DNA from: Vibrio xiamenensis
GTDB lineage: Bacteria; Pseudomonadota; Gammaproteobacteria; Enterobacterales; Vibrionaceae
Direction: 5' to 3'
NCBI RefSeq assembly: GCF_900100015.1
Contig: NZ_FNDD01000020.1
Coordinates: forward strand, 34,164 to 98,163
Length of the DNA stretch: 64,000 nucleotides
The notes beneath the pieces are model-generated. The model had not been told where the DNA came from. It made no database searches and was given only the letters and a program-made list of their open reading frames with translations. Shown here piece after piece: positions 9,273 through 17,433 of the stretch. The position numbers and the translations under genes are program-made. The first letter of the stretch is position 1. Every line of letters starts with the position of its first letter.

Positions 9273-9708
9273 AGCTGTTCTCCTTAACGGCTCAGAAGGG
9301 GAGATAACGACCAGTTTGGTCGTCGTACAAGCATGTTTTAACTCTGAAGTAAGCCGCAAATAACACCAATGGTTAACTTCCTTGTAACGCATTTTGTTAC
9401 CGCACGCGTTTGCATAAATCCTAGCAGCTTTGGTTATTTTCGTGAACGAAACTCGGTTGTGGATGGATTTGAATGTAAGCGGTTTACTCGACGAGCATAA
9501 GCATTTATTGACGGTTTGTTAATCGAAAGTTTCACCATTTTTATGCTCGCTGATGGTTAGAAGGGCGGATCGCTATGGTGCAAAAGTAGCCGTATTTGGT
9601 ACTTTCCGAATGTTAACTTAATGAATTTAAATGTTAATTTTCTTTGGCATTTTTTTTGCTGTTTCATTAAGTAAGTATTTAATGAAATTAATTTATTAAG
9701 GTCGCGTA
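9273..9708. promoter_or_regulatory. xdhC-nicA divergent promoter region
   Basis: About 435 bases between divergent genes, so it carries promoters for both. It contains a spaced inverted repeat CGAGCATAA (9492-9500) / TTATGCTCG (9541-9549), arms perfect, 40 bases apart, and just before nicA the palindrome described separately. No open frame looks real here. Confidence 0.55.
9662..9687. promoter_or_regulatory. candidate NicS operator in front of nicA
   Basis: Perfect inverted repeat TTTCATTAA - 8 bases - TTAATGAAA whose right end is 21 bases before the nicA start. A closely related palindrome (18 of 24 positions equal) lies in front of the ABC importer genes at 15991-16014. Size and symmetry fit a TetR-family dimer, and the TetR gene nicS follows nicB. 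Assignment to NicS is inference. Confidence 0.6.
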
Positions 9709-10392
9709 ATGAGTGACGAGGTGGTTTTTTCCCTGAACGGTAAAGCAGTGATGGCGAGCGTCGCGCCAAGTACGCCACTGCTGTATGTACTGCGCAATGA
9801 TTTTGAACTCAATGGCCCAAAATATGGGTGCGGTCTTGGTGAGTGCGGCGCGTGTTCTGTCCTGATTGATTCCAAAATCGCGCGCAGTTGCGTAATACCG
9901 GTAAGCGCGGTAAATGGTAGAAAGGTCGAGACGTTAGAAGGATTGGGCAGTAAAGCGCAGCCCAGTATCGTGCAACAGGCATTTATCGATGAGCAAGCCG
10001 CCCAGTGTGGTTATTGTATGAACGGTATGATAGTGACCGCCACCGCATTTCTTAATCGTTGTTCCGAAGTACCGAGTGAAACGCAGATTAAAGCCGCGTT
10101 GCGCGCCAATTTATGCCGCTGCGGCACCCATGTTGAAATCGTCAAAGCGGTGCAAAGTGCGGCAAAGATTATGTTCGCGACAGAGCGCGATGATGTATCG
10201 GCATGCTCGGCTGAATCGCAATTAGAGAGCGAGCTGTTATCGCACTGCTTATCGAAGCAAAGCGATTGTCTAACGCAACCACATAAACCTCAATCAAGTC
10301 TGTCACAAGCAAATCCGTCACAGCTAAGTCCGTCACAACAAGGAATGTTGTTTTCACCCATTGCTGCGCAACAAGAGCTCAACAAGGAGTAA
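9709..10392 (+). CDS. nicA: nicotinate hydroxylase small subunit, 2Fe-2S (NicA)
   Basis: Residues 1-155 form the standard two-cluster iron-sulfur subunit of Mo hydroxylases: a plant-type ferredoxin site (YGCGLGECGACSV) and a second site (QCGYCMNGM with LCRCGTH). It takes electrons from the molybdenum site of NicB and passes them to the haems. The pairing with a NicB that carries cytochrome c domains, inside a full nic locus, identifies it as nicotinate 6-hydroxylase. Odd: about 65 extra C-terminal residues, rich in Ser, Gln and Pro, encoded partly by three 15-bp tandem repeats; relatives normally stop near residue 157. The nicB gene follows after 6 bases. Confidence 0.93.
   Translation: MSDEVVFSLNGKAVMASVAPSTPLLYVLRNDFELNGPKYGCGLGECGACSVLIDSKIARSCVIPVSAVNGRKVETLEGLGSKAQPSIVQQAFIDEQAAQCGYCMNGMIVTATAFLNRCSEVPSETQIKAALRANLCRCGTHVEIVKAVQSAAKIMFATERDDVSACSAESQLESELLSHCLSKQSDCLTQPHKPQSSLSQANPSQLSPSQQGMLFSPIAAQQELNKE
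10295..10339 (+). repeat. three 15-bp tandem repeats inside nicA
   Basis: Three adjacent 15-base units of related sequence sharing the core GTCACA (variants CAAGTCTGTCACAAG, CAAATCCGTCACAGC, TAAGTCCGTCACAAC). The unit length is a multiple of three, so the frame is kept; they encode QSLSQ, ANPSQ, LSPSQ-like steps in the C-terminal tail of NicA. Confidence 0.8.
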
Positions 10393-10398
10393 GTTACG

Positions 10399-13300
10399 AT
10401 GTCACAAGATAGCGCAGTTTTGCTGCCAAGCCGCGAGCAAATGCTAGCCAAACCACAAGGTCTGTTTGTGGTCAAAGAGAGCAATCCGCCTTTAAGCCCG
10501 GCGCAAAAAGCCGGCGACATAAAAGTAGATACCGAACTTGAAATTTATATTGCCATCGAAGCCGATGGCAAAGTGACGGCGTTTAACGGTCATGTCGATT
10601 TAGGCACCGGTGTGCGCACCGCACTGGCGCAAATTGTCGCTGAAGAGCTTGATCTTCGCGTTGACCAAGTCACCATGGTGCTTGGCGATACTGAGCGAGT
10701 ACCTAACCAAGGCGCAACGATCGCCAGCTCAACGCTACAAATCAGCGCAGTGCCCCTTCGCCAAGCGGCGGCGACTGCGCGTGCTCACTTGTTAACGCGC
10801 GCAGCTCTGTTACTTAAAGTTTCACCCGACAAACTCACTTGTCGCCACGGCGCAGTGACAGTGAAAACGCTTGATGACGAAGCAGGCAGCGAGTCGCAAG
10901 TGGCGCTCAGCTTTGCCGATCTGGTGGTGGGTGACAAAGTGACACTTACCATAGACGAGCACGCGCCGCTCAAACCGGTTAATGACTATCAAATTGTCGG
11001 CAAATCCGCCAGTCGCAGCGATATTCCGGCTAAAGCCACTGGCGAGTTAACTTATGTCCACGATGTGCGTGTCGCCAATATGCTCCATGGTCGGGTGATT
11101 CGTCCGCCATACGCAGGGCGAGATAGCGGCGAATTTATTGCTCAGAGTTTGATTGAGGTTGAGCGCGAATCCATTAGCCACATTCCAGGCATTGTTGCCA
11201 TTGAAGTGATTGGTGATTTCGTTGGTGTGGTAGCCGAGCGAGAAGAGCAAGCCATTCAAGCGATGAAAGAGCTCAAAGTTCACTGGAAGCCGCATCCCGA
11301 TATGCCGGATCTCACCGATTTGGAATTTGCGGTTAAAGCTAATCCTTATACTCAACGTGAACTGCTGAATGAAGGCGATATTGAAACGGCGTTGGAGAAC
11401 GCCGATAAACGCTTAACGCGCACTTACGTATGGCCGTATCAGATGCATGGTTCGATTGGCCCGTCATGTGCAGTCGCTGACGTATGCGCTAACAAAGTCA
11501 CGGTGTGGTCGGGGACGCAAAATCCGCATATTTTACGCGCCGATTTGGCGTTTTTGCTCAACATTGATGAGCGGATGATTGAAATCATTCGCTATGAAGC
11601 GTCGGGTTGTTATGGTCGCAATTGCGCCGATGATGTGTGCGGCGATGCGGTGCTGCTCTCGCGCGCGGTTGGACGTCCGGTGCGAGTGCAACTGACGCGC
11701 GATCAAGAACATTTATGGGAACCCAAAGGCTCTGGACAGTTAATGGAAGTCGACGGCGGCATTGATAATACTGGCCGCCCTGTGGGGTATGATTTTGTCT
11801 CGTCGTATCCGTCCAATGGCGCGCCAATGTTAACGCTGCTTCTCACCGGGATTGTCGAACCTGAGGCGGCCGCGCTGGAAATGGGCGACCGCACCATTAT
11901 TCCGCCGTACCATTTTGACAACATTCGTGTGCGAGTTAACGATATGGCGCCGATGGTGAGAGCGGCTTGGCTGCGCGGCGTTTCGGCGCTGCCTAACACC
12001 TTTGCCCACGAATCGTATATTGATGAACTGGCCGAGGCCGCAGGCGTTGAACCGGCGGAATACCGCTTGCGCTATCTTAAAGACGAGCGCGCTGCCGAGC
12101 TTTTGCAATCGGTGCTAGAACGTGCCGATTGGCAGCCGAAACGTGGTCATTGGCAGCCCAAACAGAAAGTCGGCTCAATTGTAAAAGGTCGCGGTCTGGC
12201 TTACGCGCGTTATATTCACAGTAAATTTCCAGGGTTTGGCGCGGCTTGGGCTGCGTGGGTTGCCGATGTGGAAGTCGACACCGATTCTGGTGAAGTGAAT
12301 GTGACGCGAGTGGTGGTGGGCCACGATGCTGGGCTCATGATTAACCCCGATGGCGTGCGTCATCAAATTCAAGGTAATGTGTTGCAGTCGACCAGTCGCG
12401 CGCTGAAAGAAGAGGTGTCGTTTACCCAAAATGCGGTGCTGGATAAAGAGTGGGGTGCCTACCCAATTTTGACCTTCCCTGAAATGCCGGATCTTGAAAT
12501 CGTGATGGCGGATAAACCGGAAGAACCGCCACAAGGCGCTGGTGAGTCGGCATCCATTCCTAGTGCGGCGGCGATTGCCAACGCGATCTTTGATGCCACT
12601 GGCGTTCGAATGCGCCAGCCGCCATTTACCGCCGATAAAATGAAAGCGGCGCTGATTGAAAATGGTGTCAGTGGCGCAAATTCGCCGTCAAAGGCTAAAA
12701 AAAAAGCCCCGCGAGCTAAGTGGTTGGCGCTAGCGGCGGCAACGGTAAGTTCAGCGCTGGTCATGTCGCCGTGGCGCGCTGAAATTGCGCCAGTGAGCGC
12801 GCCGAGTTCAACGCTGTATTCGCAAAAAACGCTGGCGCGCGGCGCCGAGCTATTTGCGGCTGGCGACTGCGCGGTATGTCACACCGCAGAAGGCGGCATT
12901 GCCAATGCTGGCGGACGGGCGCTTGATACGCCGTTTGGCAAAATCTACTCAACGAATTTAACCCCCGATCCTGAAACCGGTATTGGAAATTGGTCGTTTA
13001 GCGCCTTTGAGCGTGCGATGCGCCAAGGTATTAGCCGTGACGGTAAGCATCTCTATCCGGTGTTTCCTTATACTGCGTATCAAAATATCACCAACGATGA
13101 TATGCAAGCGCTGTACGCCTATATTATGTCGCAGCCTGCGGTGAAAAATGCAGTGCCAAGCAATGAGCTGAGTTTTCCGTTTAATTTGCGCCCGTTAATG
13201 GCGGGATGGAACACGCTGTTCAAATCAAGAACCCAATTCAAAGCCGATGCAACCCAAAGTGAGCAGTGGAATCGCGGCGCGTATTTAGTCAACGGCCTTG

Positions 13301-14016
13301 GTCACTGCGGTGCGTGTCATTCACCGCGTAATCTGATGGGCGCTGAAAAAGTGGGCGCGAGTTTTCTGGCTGGCGGCGAAGTTGATGGTTGGGAAGCGCC
13401 AGCGCTGACCGCATTAAGTAAAGCGCCGACAGCCTGGAATGAACAAACCTTATACGATTATCTGCGCTCGGGGTATTCCAGCGAACATGGCCCTGCGACT
13501 GGCCCAATGGGGCCTGTGGTTGAGCAGCTTGGTAAACTGCCCGATAGTGACATTCGCGCCATGGCGAATTACTTAATCAATATCGATGCTCGCCCACAAA
13601 CTGCGCCTAAACCGGCCAATGACCAAGCGGCTTCGCCACTCAACACTCAAACCGCGCAAGAGAGCCGCGACTTGAAAGCCTATTATGCCGGACAACGAAT
13701 TTTCAATGGCGCGTGTTCGGCATGTCATAGTGAGCGTGAACAGCAAGATTGGTTTGGCACACGTCCAGAAATGCAAACCAACACCAATATTCATAGCGAT
13801 AAACCTGATAATCTGATCCGCACGATATTATATGGGGTGCAAAAACCGGTAGACGCTTCGTTAGGTTATATGCCGGGCTTTGATACCAGCTTAAGTGATA
13901 AACAAATTGCTGATTTGATGCGCTATATTCGCGCTGAATTTGCACCGGGCAAACCAGAGTGGCAAAATCTAGACGCGCGCATCGCTTATGCACGTGCAAA
14001 CCCAGGAAGCCATTAA
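10399..14016 (+). CDS. nicB: nicotinate hydroxylase large subunit: Mo domain fused to three-haem cytochrome c (NicB)
   Basis: 1205 residues, close to the roughly 1190 of Pseudomonas NicB. Residues 1-750 are the molybdopterin-binding half of the xanthine dehydrogenase family, with the catalytic Glu in GAGES near 714. A hydrophobic stretch near 775-795 may anchor the chain or lead it to the membrane. Residues 800-1200 hold three c-type haem sites: CAVCH near 822, CGACH near 969 and CSACH near 1104. It hydroxylates nicotinate at C6 with water and sends electrons through NicA and the haems to the respiratory chain, without NAD. Clear AAGGAG before the ATG. First step of the pathway encoded to the right. 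Confidence 0.94.
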   Translation: MSQDSAVLLPSREQMLAKPQGLFVVKESNPPLSPAQKAGDIKVDTELEIYIAIEADGKVTAFNGHVDLGTGVRTALAQIVAEELDLRVDQVTMVLGDTERVPNQGATIASSTLQISAVPLRQAAATARAHLLTRAALLLKVSPDKLTCRHGAVTVKTLDDEAGSESQVALSFADLVVGDKVTLTIDEHAPLKPVNDYQIVGKSASRSDIPAKATGELTYVHDVRVANMLHGRVIRPPYAGRDSGEFIAQSLIEVERESISHIPGIVAIEVIGDFVGVVAEREEQAIQAMKELKVHWKPHPDMPDLTDLEFAVKANPYTQRELLNEGDIETALENADKRLTRTYVWPYQMHGSIGPSCAVADVCANKVTVWSGTQNPHILRADLAFLLNIDERMIEIIRYEASGCYGRNCADDVCGDAVLLSRAVGRPVRVQLTRDQEHLWEPKGSGQLMEVDGGIDNTGRPVGYDFVSSYPSNGAPMLTLLLTGIVEPEAAALEMGDRTIIPPYHFDNIRVRVNDMAPMVRAAWLRGVSALPNTFAHESYIDELAEAAGVEPAEYRLRYLKDERAAELLQSVLERADWQPKRGHWQPKQKVGSIVKGRGLAYARYIHSKFPGFGAAWAAWVADVEVDTDSGEVNVTRVVVGHDAGLMINPDGVRHQIQGNVLQSTSRALKEEVSFTQNAVLDKEWGAYPILTFPEMPDLEIVMADKPEEPPQGAGESASIPSAAAIANAIFDATGVRMRQPPFTADKMKAALIENGVSGANSPSKAKKKAPRAKWLALAAATVSSALVMSPWRAEIAPVSAPSSTLYSQKTLARGAELFAAGDCAVCHTAEGGIANAGGRALDTPFGKIYSTNLTPDPETGIGNWSFSAFERAMRQGISRDGKHLYPVFPYTAYQNITNDDMQALYAYIMSQPAVKNAVPSNELSFPFNLRPLMAGWNTLFKSRTQFKADATQSEQWNRGAYLVNGLGHCGACHSPRNLMGAEKVGASFLAGGEVDGWEAPALTALSKAPTAWNEQTLYDYLRSGYSSEHGPATGPMGPVVEQLGKLPDSDIRAMANYLINIDARPQTAPKPANDQAASPLNTQTAQESRDLKAYYAGQRIFNGACSACHSEREQQDWFGTRPEMQTNTNIHSDKPDNLIRTILYGVQKPVDASLGYMPGFDTSLSDKQIADLMRYIRAEFAPGKPEWQNLDARIAYARANPGSH

Positions 14017-14039
14017 AGTTTAACGTCCATTTTCTCCTC

Positions 14040-14066
14040 TTCTATAGATGGAACATGTTTATAGAA
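14040..14066. promoter_or_regulatory. inverted repeat between nicB and nicS
   Basis: TTCTATA and TATAGAA, perfect 7-bp arms 13 bases apart, in the short gap after nicB and before the preferred nicS start. Too AT-rich for a terminator; it could be an autoregulatory operator. No second copy was found. Confidence 0.3.
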
Positions 14067-14098
14067 TGGGAAATCGAGACGTCAGTCATAGGGATGTA

Positions 14099-14788
14099 AT
14101 GAACAGCCAATCTGATTCAACGGATAAGCCGGGCCGCAGCGCCGGGGGAAAACGAGCCATGCAGGCTCGTGAAACCAAAAATCGAATTCTCAAAGCCGCA
14201 GTCAAAGAGTTTGCTGAGGCTGGATTTTCTGGCGGTCGAATCGACAGAATTTCTACTGAGGCCAACTCGAACGATCGCATGATCTATTACTATTTTGGGA
14301 ATAAAGATAAGCTGTTTTTGGCGGTACTTGAAGCCACTTACATTGAATTTTATGAGGCGGAAAAAGCGCTTAATTTGGATACCTCGAATCCGATTGCCGC
14401 GCTGAAACAGGTGATAAGTTTTACCTTTGACTATTACCTGCAGCATCCTGAATTTGTGGCGATATTAAATGATGAAAACTTGCATCGCGCTAAACGCTCC
14501 CAGCAATCGGAAAATATCAAAAATATCTCTGGCAACATTCAAGGTAATTTAGAGCCGATTCTGCAAGTGGGCAAACAGCAGGGGCTGTTTCGAGATAGCA
14601 CGACGGCAAGCCATCTCTATTTAACCATTTCTGCGTTGACCTACTTTTACTGCTCAAATCAACACACCTTAACCGTGTTCGTCGGTGAAGACTTTCAAGC
14701 CCCAGAGTTTCAAACCCAATGGCTTGAGCACATTTGTGATGTGGTACTGCGCTCGGTGTTGATTGATCCCGCAGCGTACGGTCGTTAG
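14099..14788 (+). CDS. nicS: TetR-family regulator, NicS-like
   Basis: About 229 residues from an ATG preceded by AGGGA; an ATG 17 codons upstream lacks a ribosome binding site. The TetR helix-turn-helix lies at about residues 15-62 (ETKNRILKAAVKEFAEAGF, then IYYYFGNKDKLF), followed by a TetR C-terminal ligand domain. In Pseudomonas putida the TetR-type NicS represses nicAB, and here the gene follows nicB directly in the same direction, probably in one transcript. The paired palindromes before nicA and before the ABC importer are its likely operators; the ligand should be nicotinate or 6-hydroxynicotinate (family knowledge, not visible here). Confidence 0.82.
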   Translation: MNSQSDSTDKPGRSAGGKRAMQARETKNRILKAAVKEFAEAGFSGGRIDRISTEANSNDRMIYYYFGNKDKLFLAVLEATYIEFYEAEKALNLDTSNPIAALKQVISFTFDYYLQHPEFVAILNDENLHRAKRSQQSENIKNISGNIQGNLEPILQVGKQQGLFRDSTTASHLYLTISALTYFYCSNQHTLTVFVGEDFQAPEFQTQWLEHICDVVLRSVLIDPAAYGR

Positions 14789-14852
14789 TTTGCGTAACGC
14801 CATTTGTCGTCACACACCTCAATCTTTCTAAGTAGCATATCGAAATTTAACT

Positions 14853-14889
14853 CCCTCAAAGGCATCATCTTCGTCGATGCTTTTGAGGG
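14853..14889 (+). terminator. hairpin terminator after nicS
   Basis: Stem CCCTCAAA-GCATC / GATGC-TTTGAGGG about 65 bases after the nicS stop, followed by a broken T tract (CGGTTTTGCGTTTT). Likely end of the nicABS transcript. Confidence 0.6.
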
Positions 14890-15400
14890 CGGTTTTGCGT
14901 TTTCAATCAGCATGACTGTCAGAGTAGACCGCGCTTTGTCGCTGCCTATTGTGAGTTGTTTTGGTTAAATTTTAAGCGCGGTGTTTGCTTGGTTAGTTTT
15001 GATGTATGCGTTATAACTCAGTTTTGGGTTTTGGCGCTGTGGTGTGGTTGGTAATTGATGCGGGCAGCGCTAATATGGCTGGCGTTTTTACATTGCTACA
15101 GATGGCAGTTGTTACTATGGCGCATTAAAAGTGACTCACTTTTTCATTGTAAACACTTAACTTGATGTCGAAGCAGTGGTTTTTGGTGCGCGGTTAGCGG
15201 TTTCGCTTGGGGTGTTATGTAATTGTGACAAGCGGGTTTTATAGCTGCAATAGAGTCGATTTTATTTATGATTAATTGTAATGTACACATTAAATAATTG
15301 AGCGTAAATAAAGCAAAATGTGTTACATCTGTGTTCCATTTTGTAGCGTATGCACTGTTATGGTGATCTTTTTTTGAACATTTTGATAGGGAGTGAATGG
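14890..15400. other. intergenic region with nicR promoter
   Basis: About 510 bases between the nicS terminator and nicR. It contains the nicR promoter side and the palindrome at 15279-15292. I recognise no gene in it; a minus-strand frame of 98 codons here crosses the nicR start and shows no family features. Confidence 0.5.
15279..15292. promoter_or_regulatory. candidate NicR operator before nicR
   Basis: TAATGT-AC-ACATTA, a perfect 6-2-6 palindrome about 110 bases before the nicR start. A one-mismatch copy (TAACGT-AT-ACATTA) lies 37 bases before nicC. Form and size suit a MarR-family dimer, so autoregulation by NicR is the inference. Confidence 0.55.
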
Positions 15401-15877
15401 GTGAACGGCGAGAATGCGTCGAGTTTGGATTCAAACTCACAAACAGATAGCAACGATTATATTTTTAGTGAGCAAGTTGGCCATCTGCTGCGTAAAGCCT
15501 ACCAAAGGCACATGATGATTTTTCAGGAGCTGAGTTGTGAAGCCAATTTGACTTCACCACAGTTTGTTGCGCTGTGCACCATTCAAAGTATGGGAAGCTG
15601 TTCCATCACCGATATTGTGACCGCCACAGCCGTCGACCAAGCGACCATGCGTGGTGTTGTAGAGCGTTTAAAATCAAAAGGTTGGATAGACTTATCCGCT
15701 GATCCTAATGATAAGCGTAAGGTGATGATTTCGCTAAGTGAGAGCGGCGCGGCGCTGCTCGACAAGATGATTCCATGCGCCGTTGACATCACCGAAGCGA
15801 CCATGGGCTCGCTCAATCCCGCTGAGCGAGTAGCGCTGATTTATCTGCTGAAGAAGATGAACGACTCGGGAAAATAA
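15401..15877 (+). CDS. nicR: MarR-family regulator, NicR-like
   Basis: About 158 residues from a GTG preceded by AGGGAG; an ATG 17 codons upstream lacks such a site. A winged helix fold of MarR type: dimer helix (VGHLLRKAYQRHMMIFQEL), DNA-reading region (SITDIVTATAVDQATMRGVVERLKSKG) and wing (SADPNDKRKVMISLSESG) with the usual D-x-R-like wing signature. In P. putida the MarR-type NicR represses the nicC and nicX operons and responds to 6-hydroxynicotinate. Here it has its own promoter and terminator. The palindromes before nicR and before nicC are its candidate sites. Confidence 0.82.
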   Translation: MNGENASSLDSNSQTDSNDYIFSEQVGHLLRKAYQRHMMIFQELSCEANLTSPQFVALCTIQSMGSCSITDIVTATAVDQATMRGVVERLKSKGWIDLSADPNDKRKVMISLSESGAALLDKMIPCAVDITEATMGSLNPAERVALIYLLKKMNDSGK

Positions 15878-15895
15878 CCACTATTTCACCTGTGT

Positions 15896-15921
15896 AAGGG
15901 AGGCTTAAGCCTCCCTTTTTT
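15896..15921 (+). terminator. rho-independent terminator of nicR
   Basis: AAGGGAGGCTT / AAGCCTCCCTT, an 11-bp perfect stem with essentially no loop as written (a tetraloop forms by opening the centre), running into six T. Strong. Confidence 0.88.
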
Positions 15922-15990
15922 GATCTAACTGTTAAGAAAACTGCACTTTTTTATGATGCAGGTCATTTTTTGGTCTGATGATTGCAATAG

Positions 15991-16014
15991 TTCATGAAGT
16001 AATTACTACATGAC
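15991..16014. promoter_or_regulatory. candidate NicS operator before the ABC importer
   Basis: Near-perfect palindrome with arms TCATGAAGTAA / TTACTACATGA (one mismatch), ending 67 bases before the preferred start of the binding-protein gene. It equals the nicA palindrome at 18 of 24 positions, sharing TTCATNAAGTAA in the left half and ATGA at the right. This ties the transporter to nicAB control. Confidence 0.6.
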
Positions 16015-16080
16015 TTTTACAAACCGACACATTTAACACGGAATGAAAACAAAATCGCAACGAAGCGAACAGAGGTGATT

Positions 16081-17316
16081 ATGAACAAAGTTGTACAAGG
16101 AATTTTAGGGAGAAGTTTGCTGGCCAGAGTCTTGGTTTCTGGGGCCTTGGTTTCAGGGTCTCTGGTTTCAAGCTCATCTTGGGCAGCAGATACGATCAAA
16201 GTCGGAGAAATTAACAGTTACAAAGCCATGTCTGCATTCCTGGGTCCTTATAAAAAGGGTTGGCAGATGGGGCTTGATGAAATCAACGCCAATGGTGGTG
16301 TGCTGGGTAAAAAGCTCGAAGTGGTTTCCCGCGATGATAACGCTAACCCAGGTGATGCGATTCGCGTCGCAGAAGAGCTGCGTGCGCGCGAACGCGTGAG
16401 CATGATCTTTGGCGGATTCTTGTCTAACACAGGTTTGGCTCTGAGCGATTATGCCAAACAGCGCCACATCGTCTATCTGGCAGCAGAGCCGCTAACCGAC
16501 AAAATGGTTTGGTCAGATGGCAACAAATACACTTACCGATTACGTCCTTCAACCTACATGCAAGTGGCGATGTTGATTCCTGATGCAGTCAAGCAGCACA
16601 AGAAGCGTTGGGCGCTGGTTTACCCTAACTATGAATACGGACAATCGGCGGTAGAGACATTTAAGAAGCTGCTCAAAGAGCAGCAACCGGATGTCGAATT
16701 TGTCGCTGAACAAGCCTCGCCACTGGGTAAAATTGACGCCGGTTCTGTGACTCAAGCTCTCGCCGATGCGAAGCCGGATGCGATCTTCAATGCCTTGTTC
16801 GGTGCTGACTTGTCGAAATTTGTTCGTGAAGGTAACACCCGCGGGTTGTTTAAAGACAAAGCGGTGTTCTCGCTGTTGACGGGTGAGCCGGAATACCTTG
16901 ACCCTATGGGGGCTGAGGCGCCAAAAGGTTGGTATGTGACCGGATATCCGTGGAGCAAAATCAATACGCCAGAGCACAATGCGTTTAAAAAAGCCTATGA
17001 AGCCAAATATGGCGAATACCCACGCGCAGGCTCTGTGGTTGGTTATACCGTGATTAAGAGTGTGGCTGCTGCGCTAGAGAAAGCGGGTTCGACTGACACA
17101 TCAAAGATCATTGCAGCGCTAAGCGGCTTGTCTCTTGATACGCCATTTGGCCCAATTACTTACCGTACCCAAGATAACCAATCAACATTTGGTGCGTTTG
17201 TTGGCCAAACCGCGGTAGAGGATGGCAAAGGAACTATGGTTGATTTCCATTATGTTAGCGGCGCAGAGGTGCAGCCATCAGATGATGCGGTTGCAGCAAT
17301 GCGCCCAAGCAATTAA
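16081..17316 (+). CDS. periplasmic binding protein of a branched-chain-type ABC importer (probable nicotinate uptake)
   Basis: About 411 residues: a signal peptide of roughly 36 residues ending SSSWA-AD, then a Leu/Ile/Val-type type I periplasmic binding fold (IKVGEINSYKAMSAFLGPYKKG; GKKLEVVSRDDNANPGDAI). The signal peptide contains an internal repeat (LVSGALVSGSLVSSSS). The ATG used follows AGAGGTG; an in-frame GTG lies two codons upstream. It heads a four-gene importer operon inserted between nicR and nicX, and shares a palindrome with the nicA promoter, so nicotinate or a close pyridine acid is the likely ligand. The HAAT family also carries amides, urea and aromatic acids, so the ligand is inference. 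Confidence 0.85.
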   Translation: MNKVVQGILGRSLLARVLVSGALVSGSLVSSSSWAADTIKVGEINSYKAMSAFLGPYKKGWQMGLDEINANGGVLGKKLEVVSRDDNANPGDAIRVAEELRARERVSMIFGGFLSNTGLALSDYAKQRHIVYLAAEPLTDKMVWSDGNKYTYRLRPSTYMQVAMLIPDAVKQHKKRWALVYPNYEYGQSAVETFKKLLKEQQPDVEFVAEQASPLGKIDAGSVTQALADAKPDAIFNALFGADLSKFVREGNTRGLFKDKAVFSLLTGEPEYLDPMGAEAPKGWYVTGYPWSKINTPEHNAFKKAYEAKYGEYPRAGSVVGYTVIKSVAAALEKAGSTDTSKIIAALSGLSLDTPFGPITYRTQDNQSTFGAFVGQTAVEDGKGTMVDFHYVSGAEVQPSDDAVAAMRPSN

Positions 17317-17332
17317 TCGCTTTGCCAAGGTT

Positions 17333-17360
17333 AAGGTTGCTCGCATCGCGAGCGACCTTT
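17333..17360 (+). terminator. attenuating hairpin between binding protein and permease
   Basis: Imperfect stem AAGG-TTGCTCGC / GCGAGC-GACCTT with an ATC loop and only TTT behind it. Such hairpins after a binding-protein gene usually keep its mRNA level above that of the membrane genes. Confidence 0.5.
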
Positions 17361-17433
17361 GGCACATATAAGCGCTTTCATTATTAGAACGCCGCATAGA
17401 GCGGTGTGAGCATGAAGGGGTAGGGGAAGAAAG

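Noticed and set aside
9492..9549. Spaced inverted repeat CGAGCATAA/TTATGCTCG as a terminator or ModE site
   Set aside because: The 40-base gap is too long for a terminator and it does not match the ModE consensus; kept only as part of the promoter region.
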